In this document: piece by piece, positions 1 through 7,624 of the stretch
How the letters are laid out: the number at the start of each line of letters is the position of its first letter
How positions within the stretch are numbered: the stretch's first letter is position 1
DNA from: an uncultured Actinomycetes bacterium
Lineage (GTDB): Bacteria; Actinomycetota; Actinomycetes; S36-B12
DNA: 13,231 nt
Assembly: GCA_937902285.1 (NCBI GenBank)
Contig: CALGTB010000031.1
Location: 1-13,231 of the forward strand
Direction of reading: 5' to 3'
The notes under the pieces: model-generated
What the model saw: only the letters and a program-made list of their open reading frames with translations
Told to the model about the DNA's origin: nothing
Database searches by the model: none
Translations under genes and position numbers: made by a program

Positions 1-4
1 TGAC

Positions 5-1288
5 GTGCCGCTCGGAGCTCGCCGCCTCGCCCTCGGCCTGGGAGCCACCGCCCTCGCGGTGAGCGCCTGTGCACCGGCGGCCAGCCTGCAGTTCGACACC
101 GTCGAGCCGTCCACGGAGTCCCGGGCCACCATCGCGGCGCAGCCGTCGGGCGCCAAGAAGATCGACCCGGCCCAGCGGATCGTCGTCACCGCGAGCGACG
201 GCCAGCTGGCCGAGGTGAGCGTGATGGGGCCCAAGGGGCCCGTGAAGGGCGACCTGTCGGCCGACGGCACCGTCTGGACGGCCAAGAGGCCCACCCTGGC
301 GTTCGGGTCCACCTACACCGTCGAGGCGACGGCCATCGACCCCCGTGGCGTGGCCACGAACCACACGGACGAGTTCCGCACCCTCGAGCCGAAGGACTTC
401 TTCAGCGGCCGCGTGGCCCCCGGTGAGGGCGCGATCGTCGGTGTCGGGATGCCCATCACCGTCACCTTCGACCGCGAGATCAAGAACAAGGACGAGGTCG
501 AGCGCGCCCTCGTCGTCTACACGCCGACCCCCCTCGAGGGCGCCTGGTCCTGGAACGGCCCCGACACCGTCGAGTTCCGGCCCAAGGACTACTGGCCCGG
601 CAACATCGATGTCACCGTCGACCTCAACCTCAAGGGCGTCCAGGGCTCCAAGGGCGTCTACGGTCAGGGCAACCGCTCCACGACGTTCAGCATCGGCCCG
701 TCGATGATCACCAAGGTCGATGCCCAGACCCATCAGGCGAAGGTCTTCCGCGACGGCGAGAAGATTCGCACCATCCCCGTCACCACCGGCAAGACGGGCT
801 TCGAGACCCGCTCGGGCGTCAAGGTGATCGTCAGCAAGGAGCGCACCCGCGTCATGGACGCGGCGACCGGTGGCACGGAGGAGAGCGATCCGGAGTACTA
901 CCGCATCGAGGTCGAGTACGCGATGCGCGTGACGTACACGGGGGAGTTCGTGCACGCGGCTCCGTGGTCCGTCGGCTCGCAGGGCTACGCCAACGTGAGC
1001 CACGGCTGCATCGGCATGAGCACCTCCAACGCCCAGTGGCTGTACGACCAGACGAACGTGGGCGATGTCGTCGAGGTGACGGGCACCAGCAACCCGCAGA
1101 ACCTCGGCAACGGCATCACGGTCTGGAACGAGACCTGGGATGAGTGGCTGGCCGGGTCGAAGAACGGCACCGTCACCACGGTCGCGGCGGGGTCACCGAT
1201 CCCAGACCCCGGCACCGTGACGATCCCTGACGGCACCACCACGGCGGGCGACTCGGCCACGGCGACCCAGACCTCGTTCCGCCGCTAG
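5..1288 (+). CDS. L,D-transpeptidase lipoprotein (LdtMt2-like, YkuD domain)
   Basis: Predicted outer-face lipoprotein that forms 3-3 cross-links in peptidoglycan. The 427-aa product starts at GTG with a short signal peptide (Arg6-Arg7, hydrophobic core) and lipobox V19-S20-A21-C22, so Cys22 should be lipidated. Residues about 40-130 and 135-232 look like the two bacterial Ig-like domains of actinobacterial Ldt enzymes. The YkuD catalytic domain spans about 235-360, with His317 (FVHAAPWS), His333 and nucleophile Cys335 in SHGCIGMS. A Trp-rich segment follows (about 371-384), then a Thr/Gly/Pro-rich tail to 427. The residue after HGC-I is Gly, where LdtMt2 has Asn (HGCLN). The frame is open to the window edge, so a start further upstream is possible, but the signal peptide is complete as drawn. 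It is convergent with qcrB. Family assignment is firm; the exact paralog is unknown. Confidence 0.93.
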   Translation: MPLGARRLALGLGATALAVSACAPAASLQFDTVEPSTESRATIAAQPSGAKKIDPAQRIVVTASDGQLAEVSVMGPKGPVKGDLSADGTVWTAKRPTLAFGSTYTVEATAIDPRGVATNHTDEFRTLEPKDFFSGRVAPGEGAIVGVGMPITVTFDREIKNKDEVERALVVYTPTPLEGAWSWNGPDTVEFRPKDYWPGNIDVTVDLNLKGVQGSKGVYGQGNRSTTFSIGPSMITKVDAQTHQAKVFRDGEKIRTIPVTTGKTGFETRSGVKVIVSKERTRVMDAATGGTEESDPEYYRIEVEYAMRVTYTGEFVHAAPWSVGSQGYANVSHGCIGMSTSNAQWLYDQTNVGDVVEVTGTSNPQNLGNGITVWNETWDEWLAGSKNGTVTTVAAGSPIPDPGTVTIPDGTTTAGDSATATQTSFRR

Positions 1289-1301
1289 CGGCTCAGCCGC
1301 T
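1281..1301 (+). terminator. GC-rich hairpin at the L,D-transpeptidase stop codon
   Basis: AGCGGCT (1287-1293) is followed after one base by its complement AGCCGCT (1295-1301). An alternative 12-bp palindrome, GCCGCTAGCGGC, covers 1281-1292 and includes the TAG stop. No T-tract follows. It may be a weak terminator or an mRNA 3'-end structure; this is inference from symmetry alone. Confidence 0.3.
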
Positions 1302-1396
1302 CACCCTCCCGCCGCAGTCCGGGCCAACGAGGCAGGCCACCGCAGGCGACACGCCTCGCGGGCGGCGGAGCGCCTTGTTGCCGGCAGCGAGGTTCG

Positions 1397-1705
1397 GAGA
1401 CCCTCGACCTCGGGGTCGGCATGAGGCCGGACCTGGTCGGCCCGGGCAACGGTCGCGAGTTCGCCCACGCAGTCCTGGACCACTGCCGACAGACCCGTCA
1501 TGAGGAGCACCTTCGCGCTGTCGTGCCGTCGTGGAACGAGCGGAGCATTCGGCTCGCCGTCTCCATGGGCTTCGCACCCACGGGCACGCACGAGTGCGTT
1601 CAGGGCGGCAGGACCGTCGCCTACGCGGCGCTGGCAGCCCACTGCCGACGAGCTGCACGCCCAGCGAGGCTCAGCGAGGCTCACGCAGCGGGGTCAGTGC
1701 TGTGA
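1397..1705 (+). pseudogene. GNAT acetyltransferase remnant (C-terminal half only)
   Basis: The plus-strand frame encodes a recognisable GNAT C-terminal half. It begins near 1397 with ETLDLGVGMRPDLVG, followed by an acetyl-CoA-binding-like VGPGNG turn, then LRAVVPSWNERSIRLAVSMGF and a final strand VAYAAL; it ends at a TGA at 1703-1705. The family is normally around 150-180 residues, but only about 110 bp separate this homology from the previous stop codon, and translation of that stretch is not GNAT-like. The first in-frame ATG (1421) falls inside the homologous block, so a protein from there (94 aa) would lack the N-terminal strands and helices of the fold. I therefore call a decaying remnant. 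It overlaps the 3' end of qcrB by 12 bp on the opposite strand. A short functional protein cannot be excluded. Confidence 0.55.
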
Positions 1706-3436
1706 GCGCTCCTCGAGCTGCTCGGCATTGGTGTCGGCCATGCCCGGGTGGTGGAGCACGCCGCCGTGGGCGTTGCGGATCTCGTCCTGGTCCTCGTACT
1801 CGTGCAGCGGGGCCTCGAGCGCGGCGTCGTGGGCCGCGTGGTGCTGCCCCGCCTCGATCTCGGCGTCCGTGGGACGCGTGACGTTGTCGGCGTAGAAGAA
1901 CCCGCTGAGGCGATGGCGAAGCGAGTGGATCCGGTATCCCTTGCTCCGCACGCCCTCAGCATCGGCCCGCTCGGGTGCCGGCAGGGGGACGATGTCGGTC
2001 TTCGCGGTGATGACCGCGAGGTCCTTGGCGGACAGCGGCTCGTGGACCTCGATGAACTCGCCGTGCGGCAGGCGCAGCACTCGTCCGGACTCGTAGCCGT
2101 GCAGCAGCTTGTCGCGGTCGCGACGCTGCAGGCCCAGGCACACGCGCTTGGTGACCACGAAGACGATGGGCGGCAGCACGAAGATCATCACCCGGAGGAA
2201 CCAGGTGATCGCGTTGATCGAGAGGTCGAAGGCCGTCGCGATGATGTCGTTCGCGCCGCCCACCCAGAGCAGGCAGTAGAAGGTGATCGCCATCATGCCG
2301 AACGCCGTGCGCACGGGGGCGTTCCGCGGCCGGTCGAGCAGGTTGTGCTCGCGCTTGTCCCCGGTGACCCATGCCTCGATGAAGGGGTACAGGGCCAGTC
2401 CGGTGAAGACGATCCCGGGCATGATCATCGCGGGGATCATGATGTTCCAGGAGATGGTGAACCCGCCGATGACGGTCTCCCAGTTCGGCATGATCCGCAG
2501 CGCTCCGTCGAGCCAGCCGATGTACCAGTCCGGCTGGGAGCCTGCTGACACCTGATCTGGCGTGTAGGGGCCGAAGATCCAGATCGGGTTGATCGTGACG
2601 AGGCCGCCCACCAGGGCGATGATGCCGAACACCACGAAGAAGAAGCCGCCGGCCTTGGCCATGTAGACGGGGAGCAGCGGGTATCCGACGACGTTGTCGT
2701 TGGTGCGGCCCGGGCCGGGGAACTGGGTGTGCTTCTGCACCCAGACCATCATGAGGTGGACCGTGATCAGGGCAAGGATCAGCCCTGGGATGAGCAGGAT
2801 GTGGATGCCGTACAGCATCGAGATGAAGTCGGTGCCCGGGAACTCCCCGCCGAACAGCAGGAAGGCCATCCACGTGCCCACGATCGGCGTCGCCTGGACG
2901 ATTCCACGGGCGATCTGGAGCCCGGTGCCGGACAGCAGGTCGTCGGGGAGCGAGTAGCCCGAGAAGCCGGCGGCGAGGGCCAGCACGGTGAGTCCCACGC
3001 CGATGATCCAGTTGAACTCGCGCGGCTTGCGGAACGCGCCGGTGAAGAAGACGCGGAACATGTGCACCGCGATGGCGGCGACGAAGATCAGCGCGGACCA
3101 GTGGTGCATCTGGCGCAGGAGGAGCCCGCCACGGACGTCGAAGGAGATGTCGAGGCTGGACGCGTAGGCCTCGGACATCTTGACGCCCTTGAGCGGGACG
3201 TACGAGCCGTCGTAGATGACCTCGATCATCGAGGGCTTGAAGAACAGCGTCAGGAAGGTGCCGGTGAGGAGGACCACGATGAAGCTGTAGAGGGCGATCT
3301 CGCCGAGCATGAACGACCAGTGGTCGGGGAACACCTTGCCGAGGTTGCGTGAGAGGAAGGAGTTGCTGCCGAGGCGCTTGTCGACGTAGGTCGCCGTCGC
3401 GCCGCCCGCCTTCTCCACCGGGCTGGTCGTGGTCAT
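1694..3436 (-). CDS. qcrB: Cytochrome bc1 complex cytochrome b subunit
   Basis: Membrane cytochrome b subunit of the bc1 complex; it oxidises menaquinol and passes electrons through two b hemes. The product has 580 aa. Heme-ligand histidines lie in the helix with QMHHW (His111 or His112, with His125, 14 apart) and in the helix with GIHILL (His212 and His227). The Qo-site motif is PDWY (302-305) in place of the mitochondrial PEWY, as in other actinobacteria. About eight or nine hydrophobic segments are visible. After about residue 435 comes a long hydrophilic, His- and Asp/Glu-rich tail, an actinobacterial extension. The ATG at 3436 overlaps the qcrA stop (ATGA), with GGGAG five bases upstream, so translation is coupled. 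A longer open frame continues upstream but only shadows qcrA. Last gene of the operon. Confidence 0.97.
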   Translation of the reverse strand: MTTTSPVEKAGGATATYVDKRLGSNSFLSRNLGKVFPDHWSFMLGEIALYSFIVVLLTGTFLTLFFKPSMIEVIYDGSYVPLKGVKMSEAYASSLDISFDVRGGLLLRQMHHWSALIFVAAIAVHMFRVFFTGAFRKPREFNWIIGVGLTVLALAAGFSGYSLPDDLLSGTGLQIARGIVQATPIVGTWMAFLLFGGEFPGTDFISMLYGIHILLIPGLILALITVHLMMVWVQKHTQFPGPGRTNDNVVGYPLLPVYMAKAGGFFFVVFGIIALVGGLVTINPIWIFGPYTPDQVSAGSQPDWYIGWLDGALRIMPNWETVIGGFTISWNIMIPAMIMPGIVFTGLALYPFIEAWVTGDKREHNLLDRPRNAPVRTAFGMMAITFYCLLWVGGANDIIATAFDLSINAITWFLRVMIFVLPPIVFVVTKRVCLGLQRRDRDKLLHGYESGRVLRLPHGEFIEVHEPLSAKDLAVITAKTDIVPLPAPERADAEGVRSKGYRIHSLRHRLSGFFYADNVTRPTDAEIEAGQHHAAHDAALEAPLHEYEDQDEIRNAHGGVLHHPGMADTNAEQLEERSQH

Positions 3437-4482
3437 CCGCGCTCCCAGAAACTCGCTCCAACAGGCTCCGCGAAGTCGGACTTCGCTACGAGGTACCCTT
3501 CCGCATCCACGCCGATCGGCAACTGCGGCATGCGCCGCGCCGCCGGGCCGAAGACGACGTTGCCGCTGTCGGCCAGGTCGAACGTCGACTGGTGGCAGGG
3601 GCACAGCAGGTGGTGGGTGCGCTGCTCGTACAGGGCGATCGGGCAGCCCACGTGGGTGCAGATCTTCGAGTAGGCCAGGATCCCCTGGTAGTCCCAGCCC
3701 TCGCCCTGCTGCGAGCGGATCTCGTCGGGCTCCATCCTGATGAGGATGATGGCGGCCTTCCCCCGGGCGTTGAGATTGCCCTGGATCTCCTCGATCTCGG
3801 TGAGGTCCTCGGGCACCGCCGAGATGAGCCCGCCGACCGGCAGGTCCTCGGGTCGCACCGGACGGTAGGTGCCGTCGGACACGATGCGGCTGTCGGCGCG
3901 CCAGATCGTGGTGGAGAGGATCTCGGCGGGTGACTTGCCCTCCTCCTCCGGCGTGGGGACCCAGAGGTCTCGCAGCATGATGACCAGGGGGATCGGGAAG
4001 AGGGCCAGGGCCGCGATGAGCGTGCGGCGGATCATGCGGAACCGGGCGAAGCCCGACTCCTCCTTGCCTCGCTCGTAGTTGGCGGCGGCCTCGTCGGCGG
4101 CCGACTGCGGGGACTCCATCAGGTGGCGCTGCTGCACGACCTCGACATCGGGCATCAGCTTCTTGGCCCACTGGATGGCGCCGGTGCCGATGAGGAGGAT
4201 CGCGGCGCCCAGGCAGAACCCGAGGGCCACCTGGCTCGCCCCGACCGTGCCCATGACGGGGATGTAGATGGTCGTGGACTTGTCGATCCCCACATAGGCG
4301 ACCACGAAGAGGATGACGAAGACCACCGAGAGCAGGAACATCGACGCGACCTGGCGCTCAGCGCGACGGGCCGCCTTGGGGTCGGTGTCCGTGGCGCGGG
4401 GCCGGTGCGGGATGTCGGCGACCGGCGAATGGCCGAGCTTGGTCTCGACCTCGTGGCCGTCGCGCGGGGAGATGTCGGTCAT
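3433..4482 (-). CDS. qcrA: Cytochrome bc1 complex Rieske iron-sulfur subunit
   Basis: Rieske subunit that carries electrons from menaquinol at the Qo site to cytochrome c1. The product has 349 aa, longer than mitochondrial or proteobacterial Rieske proteins because it has three N-terminal membrane segments (about 47-66, 81-104 and 152-171), a known actinobacterial feature. The soluble head contains CTHVGC (Cys275, His277, Cys280) and CPCH (Cys294, Cys296, His297). Cys275, His277, Cys294 and His297 would bind the 2Fe-2S cluster, and Cys280-Cys296 would form the stabilising disulfide. The ATG at 4482 overlaps the qcrC stop (ATGA), and GAAGG lies four bases before it. An upstream frame extension exists but it is a shadow of qcrC. 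Confidence 0.97.
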   Translation of the reverse strand: MTDISPRDGHEVETKLGHSPVADIPHRPRATDTDPKAARRAERQVASMFLLSVVFVILFVVAYVGIDKSTTIYIPVMGTVGASQVALGFCLGAAILLIGTGAIQWAKKLMPDVEVVQQRHLMESPQSAADEAAANYERGKEESGFARFRMIRRTLIAALALFPIPLVIMLRDLWVPTPEEEGKSPAEILSTTIWRADSRIVSDGTYRPVRPEDLPVGGLISAVPEDLTEIEEIQGNLNARGKAAIILIRMEPDEIRSQQGEGWDYQGILAYSKICTHVGCPIALYEQRTHHLLCPCHQSTFDLADSGNVVFGPAARRMPQLPIGVDAEGYLVAKSDFAEPVGASFWERG

Positions 4483-5270
4483 CGCGCCTTCATTCCGATC
4501 CAGACGGCCGCTGCGATGAGCATCGCGAACACGGCGGTGGCGAGGAAGACCCCCTCGGTGACGGGACCGAGGCGGCCCAGGCTCAGGCCGCCCGGGCTGG
4601 GAGCCGTCTGCAGGTCCATCACGTACGCGATGATGTCCTGCTTGTCCTGGGTGTCGAGCTGGGTGTCGCTGAACACGGGCATGCTCTGCGGACCGGTGAG
4701 CATGGCCATGTAGATGGTCTTGGGCGACGACTCCATGAGGCTGGGCGCGTACTTGCCCTGCGTGAGGGCGCCGCCCTCGCCTGCGGCCTGGTGGCACTGG
4801 GCGCAGTTGATGCGGAACAGCTCGCCGCCGAGGGCGACGTCGGCGTCCGCGTAGTCGTACTGCTCGGCCGTGGGGATGGCGGGCCCGGGGGCCAGCGAGG
4901 CGATGTAGGCGGCCATGGCGGCCACCTGCTCCTCGTCGTAGGTCGGGTATACGGAGGGCGCCTGGGCTCCCGGTGCGGCGAGGGGCATGCGCCCGGTCGA
5001 GACCTGGAAGTCGACGGCGGCGGCTCCGACGCCCACGAGGGTGGGCGCCACCTCGGTGCCCTGGGCCTCGAGGCCGTGGCACGAGGAGCAGCCCTCGAGG
5101 TAGAGCTGGCGTCCCGCCTCGACCTGCGTCTCGGTGCCGACCGCCAGGGCGGCCTGGGCAGGCTGGACGGTGGCGATGGCGGCGTAGCCCAGGCCCATGA
5201 CGGCCAGGGCCCCGACGAGCAGCCCGGAGGCCACGATCGGACTGCGTCGGCGTGCGGCCAGGAACTTCAC
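4479..5270 (-). CDS. qcrC: Cytochrome bc1 complex diheme cytochrome c subunit
   Basis: Membrane-anchored diheme cytochrome c that replaces the separate cytochrome c1 and soluble cytochrome c, relaying electrons from the Rieske protein directly to the aa3 oxidase. The product has 263 aa: an N-terminal hydrophobic segment (about 12-34), two c-type heme motifs CSSCH (61-65) and CAQCH (156-160), likely distal Met ligands Met95 (GRMPL) and Met197 (SMPVF), and a C-terminal membrane helix (about 239-258). The start is GTG at 5270, with GAGAGG ten bases upstream, in a 64-nt gap after ctaE. The gene overlaps qcrA by ATGA. Confidence 0.97.
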   Translation of the reverse strand: MKFLAARRRSPIVASGLLVGALAVMGLGYAAIATVQPAQAALAVGTETQVEAGRQLYLEGCSSCHGLEAQGTEVAPTLVGVGAAAVDFQVSTGRMPLAAPGAQAPSVYPTYDEEQVAAMAAYIASLAPGPAIPTAEQYDYADADVALGGELFRINCAQCHQAAGEGGALTQGKYAPSLMESSPKTIYMAMLTGPQSMPVFSDTQLDTQDKQDIIAYVMDLQTAPSPGGLSLGRLGPVTEGVFLATAVFAMLIAAAVWIGMKAR

Positions 5271-5334
5271 TCTCGCCGGACCTCTCGTGTGTGGGTGGTG
5301 GCCGTGGTGGCGGCTCGGTCGGGTGGTGCGGGCG

Positions 5335-5940
5335 CTACTTCAAGATGTAGATCATGAAGAACAGGGCGATCCACACCACGTCCACGAAGTGCCAGTAGTA
5401 GGACGTGACGATCGCCCGCGTCGCCTGGTCGTGCGTGAACCGCTTGGTCACGTAGGTGGTGGCCAGGACGAACAGGAACGCGATGAGGCCGCCGGCCACG
5501 TGCAGTCCGTGGAAGCCGGTGGTCAGGTAGAAGGCCGAGCCATAGGCGTTCGTGTCGAGCCGCAGGCCCTCGTGGACGAGCTCGGCGTACTCCGTGACCT
5601 GGCCGGCGATGAACACCGCACCCATGAGGAAGGTGATGATGAACCAGCGGCGGAGTCGCACCACGTCGCCGCGCTCGGCGGCGAACACGCCGAGCTGGCA
5701 GGTGACGCTGGAGAGCACGAGGATCGTCGTGTTGATGGTGGCGAAGGGGACGTTCAGCAGCTGCGTCTCCTGGGCCCACAGCTCGGGGTTGACCGCCCGC
5801 ATCGTGAAGTACATCGCGAACAGGGCCGCGAAGAACATGAGCTCGCTCGACAGCCACACGATGGTGCCGATGGCCACCATGTTCGGCCGGTTGGCAGGGG
5901 CATGCGAGTAGGCCGGGGGGATTGCCGTTGCGTTCGCCAC
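5335..5940 (-). CDS. ctaE: Cytochrome c oxidase subunit III
   Basis: Subunit III of the aa3-type cytochrome c oxidase, a helical membrane protein that stabilises the catalytic subunit and its proton uptake. The product has 201 aa with five hydrophobic segments, the short five-helix bacterial form. Family signatures are SSELMFFAALF (Glu33 in the first helix), TTGFHGLHV (His144, His147) and YYWHFVDVVW (His184, Asp187). The start is GTG at 5940, preceded by a run of C and no Shine-Dalgarno, so the message may be leaderless. It heads ctaE-qcrC-qcrA-qcrB, the arrangement conserved across actinobacteria (Rv2193-Rv2196) and consistent with a bc1-aa3 supercomplex. Subunits I and II are not in the window. 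Confidence 0.96.
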   Translation of the reverse strand: MANATAIPPAYSHAPANRPNMVAIGTIVWLSSELMFFAALFAMYFTMRAVNPELWAQETQLLNVPFATINTTILVLSSVTCQLGVFAAERGDVVRLRRWFIITFLMGAVFIAGQVTEYAELVHEGLRLDTNAYGSAFYLTTGFHGLHVAGGLIAFLFVLATTYVTKRFTHDQATRAIVTSYYWHFVDVVWIALFFMIYILK

Positions 5941-5952
5941 GGGGGGAGTCTG
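5941..5952 (-). promoter_or_regulatory. Weak -10-like element for ctaE-qcrCAB
   Basis: On the minus strand CAGACT lies six bases before the ctaE GTG, separated from it by CCCCCC. It keeps the A2 and T6 of TANNNT but lacks T1. Its position matches better -10 candidates elsewhere in the window, and no Shine-Dalgarno is present. This is a guess based on position. Confidence 0.25.
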
Positions 5953-6050
5953 GCAGATAGCCGCCCGGGTTTCAGCGTGACCCCCCGCCTAATTCGGCAG
6001 ATTGTTCCGGCGGGTTTCCGGGCGGCCCCGAGCCGGCCCCGGGGCATGGC

Positions 6051-6063
6051 TAGAGTTTGGGCC
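6051..6063 (+). promoter_or_regulatory. -10 element for the receiver protein-trpD unit (leaderless)
   Basis: TAGAGT (6051-6056) ends seven bases before the GTG at 6064 and fits TANNNT. Transcription would begin at or next to the start codon. There is no Shine-Dalgarno motif and no convincing -35 at 16-18 bp. The element would lie inside the coding sequence if the alternative ATG at 6046 were used, which favours the GTG. Confidence 0.5.
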
Positions 6064-6501
6064 GTGGCTCACGACAACCCCGCAGAATCGGCCCCCGAAC
6101 CGACGTTCCGGGTGCTGGTCTACAGCGATGACCGCCTCGTGCGGCAGCAGGTCCAGCGGGCACTGGGGCGCCGGCCCGCAGCCGACCTCCCCGCCCTCAC
6201 CTACGTCGAGTGCGCCACCGAGCCGGTGGTGATCTCCCAGGTCGACAAGGGCGGCTTCGACCTCCTCATCCTCGACGGCGAGGCCACTCCCGCAGGCGGC
6301 ATGGGCGTGTGCCGGCAGCTCAAGGACGAGATCCACCGCTGCCCACCCATCCTCGTGCTCGTGGGCCGGCCGCAGGACGCGTGGCTCGCCACCTGGTCGC
6401 GAGCCGACGGCGTCGTGTCGCACCCGCTCGATGCCGTGGCGCTGGCGACCACCGTCGAGAAGCTGCTCCGGAAGCGCGCCAGCCTCAGCCCGACCTCCTG
6501 A
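6064..6501 (+). CDS. Stand-alone degenerate receiver-domain (CheY-like) protein
   Basis: A 145-aa protein with one response-regulator receiver domain and no output domain. It follows the receiver plan: strand FRVLVYSDD with acidic pair Asp22-Asp23, then FDLLILDGE with the phosphorylatable Asp71, ILVLVGR as strand 4, and VVSHPLDAVAL at the strand 5 site. Two conserved switch residues are absent: the Thr/Ser after strand 4 is Val100 and the Lys before the cis-Pro is His120 (HP instead of KP). Asp71 is retained, so phosphorylation is possible but signalling would be atypical. No histidine kinase is nearby. It sits head-to-head with ctaE and 7 nt before trpD. An in-frame ATG at 6046 would add six residues. 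Fold is clear; partner and role are unknown. Confidence 0.82.
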   Translation: MAHDNPAESAPEPTFRVLVYSDDRLVRQQVQRALGRRPAADLPALTYVECATEPVVISQVDKGGFDLLILDGEATPAGGMGVCRQLKDEIHRCPPILVLVGRPQDAWLATWSRADGVVSHPLDAVALATTVEKLLRKRASLSPTS

Positions 6502-6508
6502 CCGGCCC

Positions 6509-7624
6509 GTGACGTCCCGCGAGGCCGCCTGGACCTGGCCGCTGGTGCTGAACCAGCTGGTGTCCCGCCGCGACCTGCCGGGTGACGGTGCCGATTGGGC
6601 CATGACCAGCATCCTCACGGGCGACGCGACGTCGGCGCAGATCGCCGGGTTCGTGACGGCGCTGCGCACCAAGGGCGAGACCCCGGCCGAGGTCGACGCC
6701 CTCGTGTCGGCCATGCTCCGTGAGGCGCGCCTGCTCGACCTGGGCGCCGATGGCCCCTCGGTGGTCCTCGACGTCGTCGGCACCGGTGGCGACCAGTCGC
6801 ACACCGTGAACATCTCGACGATGTCTGCCCTGGTGTGCGCGGCGGCCGGGGCGCCGATCGTCAAGCACGGCAACCGGGCAGCGTCATCGTCGACGGGCAC
6901 GGCTGACGTGCTCGAAGAACTCGGAGTGGCCATCGACCTCGAGCCGGACGCGGTCGCGGAGAGCGTGAGCGAGGCCGGCATCGGGTTCTGCTTCGCGCAG
7001 GTGCATCACCCGGCCATGCGCTTCGCCGGACCCACGCGCCGGGAGCTGGGCGTCCCGACGGTCTTCAACATCCTCGGCCCGCTCACCAACCCGGCCGGGG
7101 CCACGGCAGCGCTGATCGGGTGCGCGAGCCTCGCGCTGGCCCCGGTGATGGCCGACGTGCTCAGCCGGCGCGGCGTGCGTGCCCTCGTCGTCCGCGGCGA
7201 GGACGGGCTCGACGAGATCTCGACCTCCGGGCCGACGCGGGTGTGGGACGTCACCGACGGCTCGGTTGTCGAGGTCATGCTCGAGCCCGGCGACGCCGGC
7301 ATCCGCACCTCCGACCGCGACCTGCTGCGGGGCGGGGACAGGGCGCGGAACGCCGACCTGCTGCGCAAGGTGCTGGCGGCGCCCGCACCGGGCCTGGGCG
7401 ACGACGCCGAGCGGGTGGCGGCGATCCGCGAGGCCGTGGCGCTGAACTCTGCTGCCGCCCTCGTGGCCTACGACGCGGCCACGGGCCGGCCGGTGGTGGC
7501 GGGCAGCTCCCTCGCCGAGCGCATCGTCGGCACCCTGCCGCGCGTGCGGGCGGTGCTCGAGTCGGGGGCGGCGCTGGACGTGCTGGACCGGTGGATCGAC
7601 GTCACGGCGCGACTCAGGCGCTGA
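6509..7624 (+). CDS. trpD: Anthranilate phosphoribosyltransferase
   Basis: Catalyses the second committed step of tryptophan synthesis: anthranilate plus PRPP gives N-(5-phosphoribosyl)anthranilate and pyrophosphate. The 371-aa product has the family signatures in order: glycine-rich PRPP loop GTGGD (91-95) followed by NIST, KHGNR (119-123), the anthranilate-side HHPAMR (166-171) and FNILGPL (187-193 region), and the Mg-binding EDGLDE (231-236). It is about 25 residues longer than typical TrpD, mostly at the N-terminus. I chose GTG 6509 because it follows the upstream stop by 7 nt; the only longer start, ATG 6431, would overlap that gene by 71 nt. There is no Shine-Dalgarno, so translation is probably coupled. 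No other trp genes are visible. The 3' end overlaps the convergent exonuclease gene by 11 bp. Confidence 0.95.
   Translation: MTSREAAWTWPLVLNQLVSRRDLPGDGADWAMTSILTGDATSAQIAGFVTALRTKGETPAEVDALVSAMLREARLLDLGADGPSVVLDVVGTGGDQSHTVNISTMSALVCAAAGAPIVKHGNRAASSSTGTADVLEELGVAIDLEPDAVAESVSEAGIGFCFAQVHHPAMRFAGPTRRELGVPTVFNILGPLTNPAGATAALIGCASLALAPVMADVLSRRGVRALVVRGEDGLDEISTSGPTRVWDVTDGSVVEVMLEPGDAGIRTSDRDLLRGGDRARNADLLRKVLAAPAPGLGDDAERVAAIREAVALNSAAALVAYDAATGRPVVAGSSLAERIVGTLPRVRAVLESGAALDVLDRWIDVTARLRR

Noticed and set aside
1301..1684. Minus-strand frames of 121 and 127 residues in the gap before qcrB
   Set aside because: No domain or motif. The plus strand in this interval encodes the GNAT-like segment, so these look like shadows.
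1289..1693. Mobile element responsible for the GNAT truncation
   Set aside because: No terminal inverted repeats, target duplications or transposase fragments are visible in the interval.
3437..4171. An 825-residue frame extending qcrB upstream
   Set aside because: The extra N-terminal part is Arg/Pro/Gly-rich out-of-frame translation of qcrA. The qcrB start at 3436 has an ATGA overlap and a Shine-Dalgarno.
5197..6063. Long frame joined upstream of the receiver protein
   Set aside because: It runs antisense through ctaE, which has unmistakable oxidase subunit III motifs. Only the part from 6064 is a recognisable domain.
6501..6508. Separate promoter for trpD
   Set aside because: Only 7 nt separate the stop and start codons and no TANNNT lies in the gap, so co-transcription with the receiver gene is simpler.
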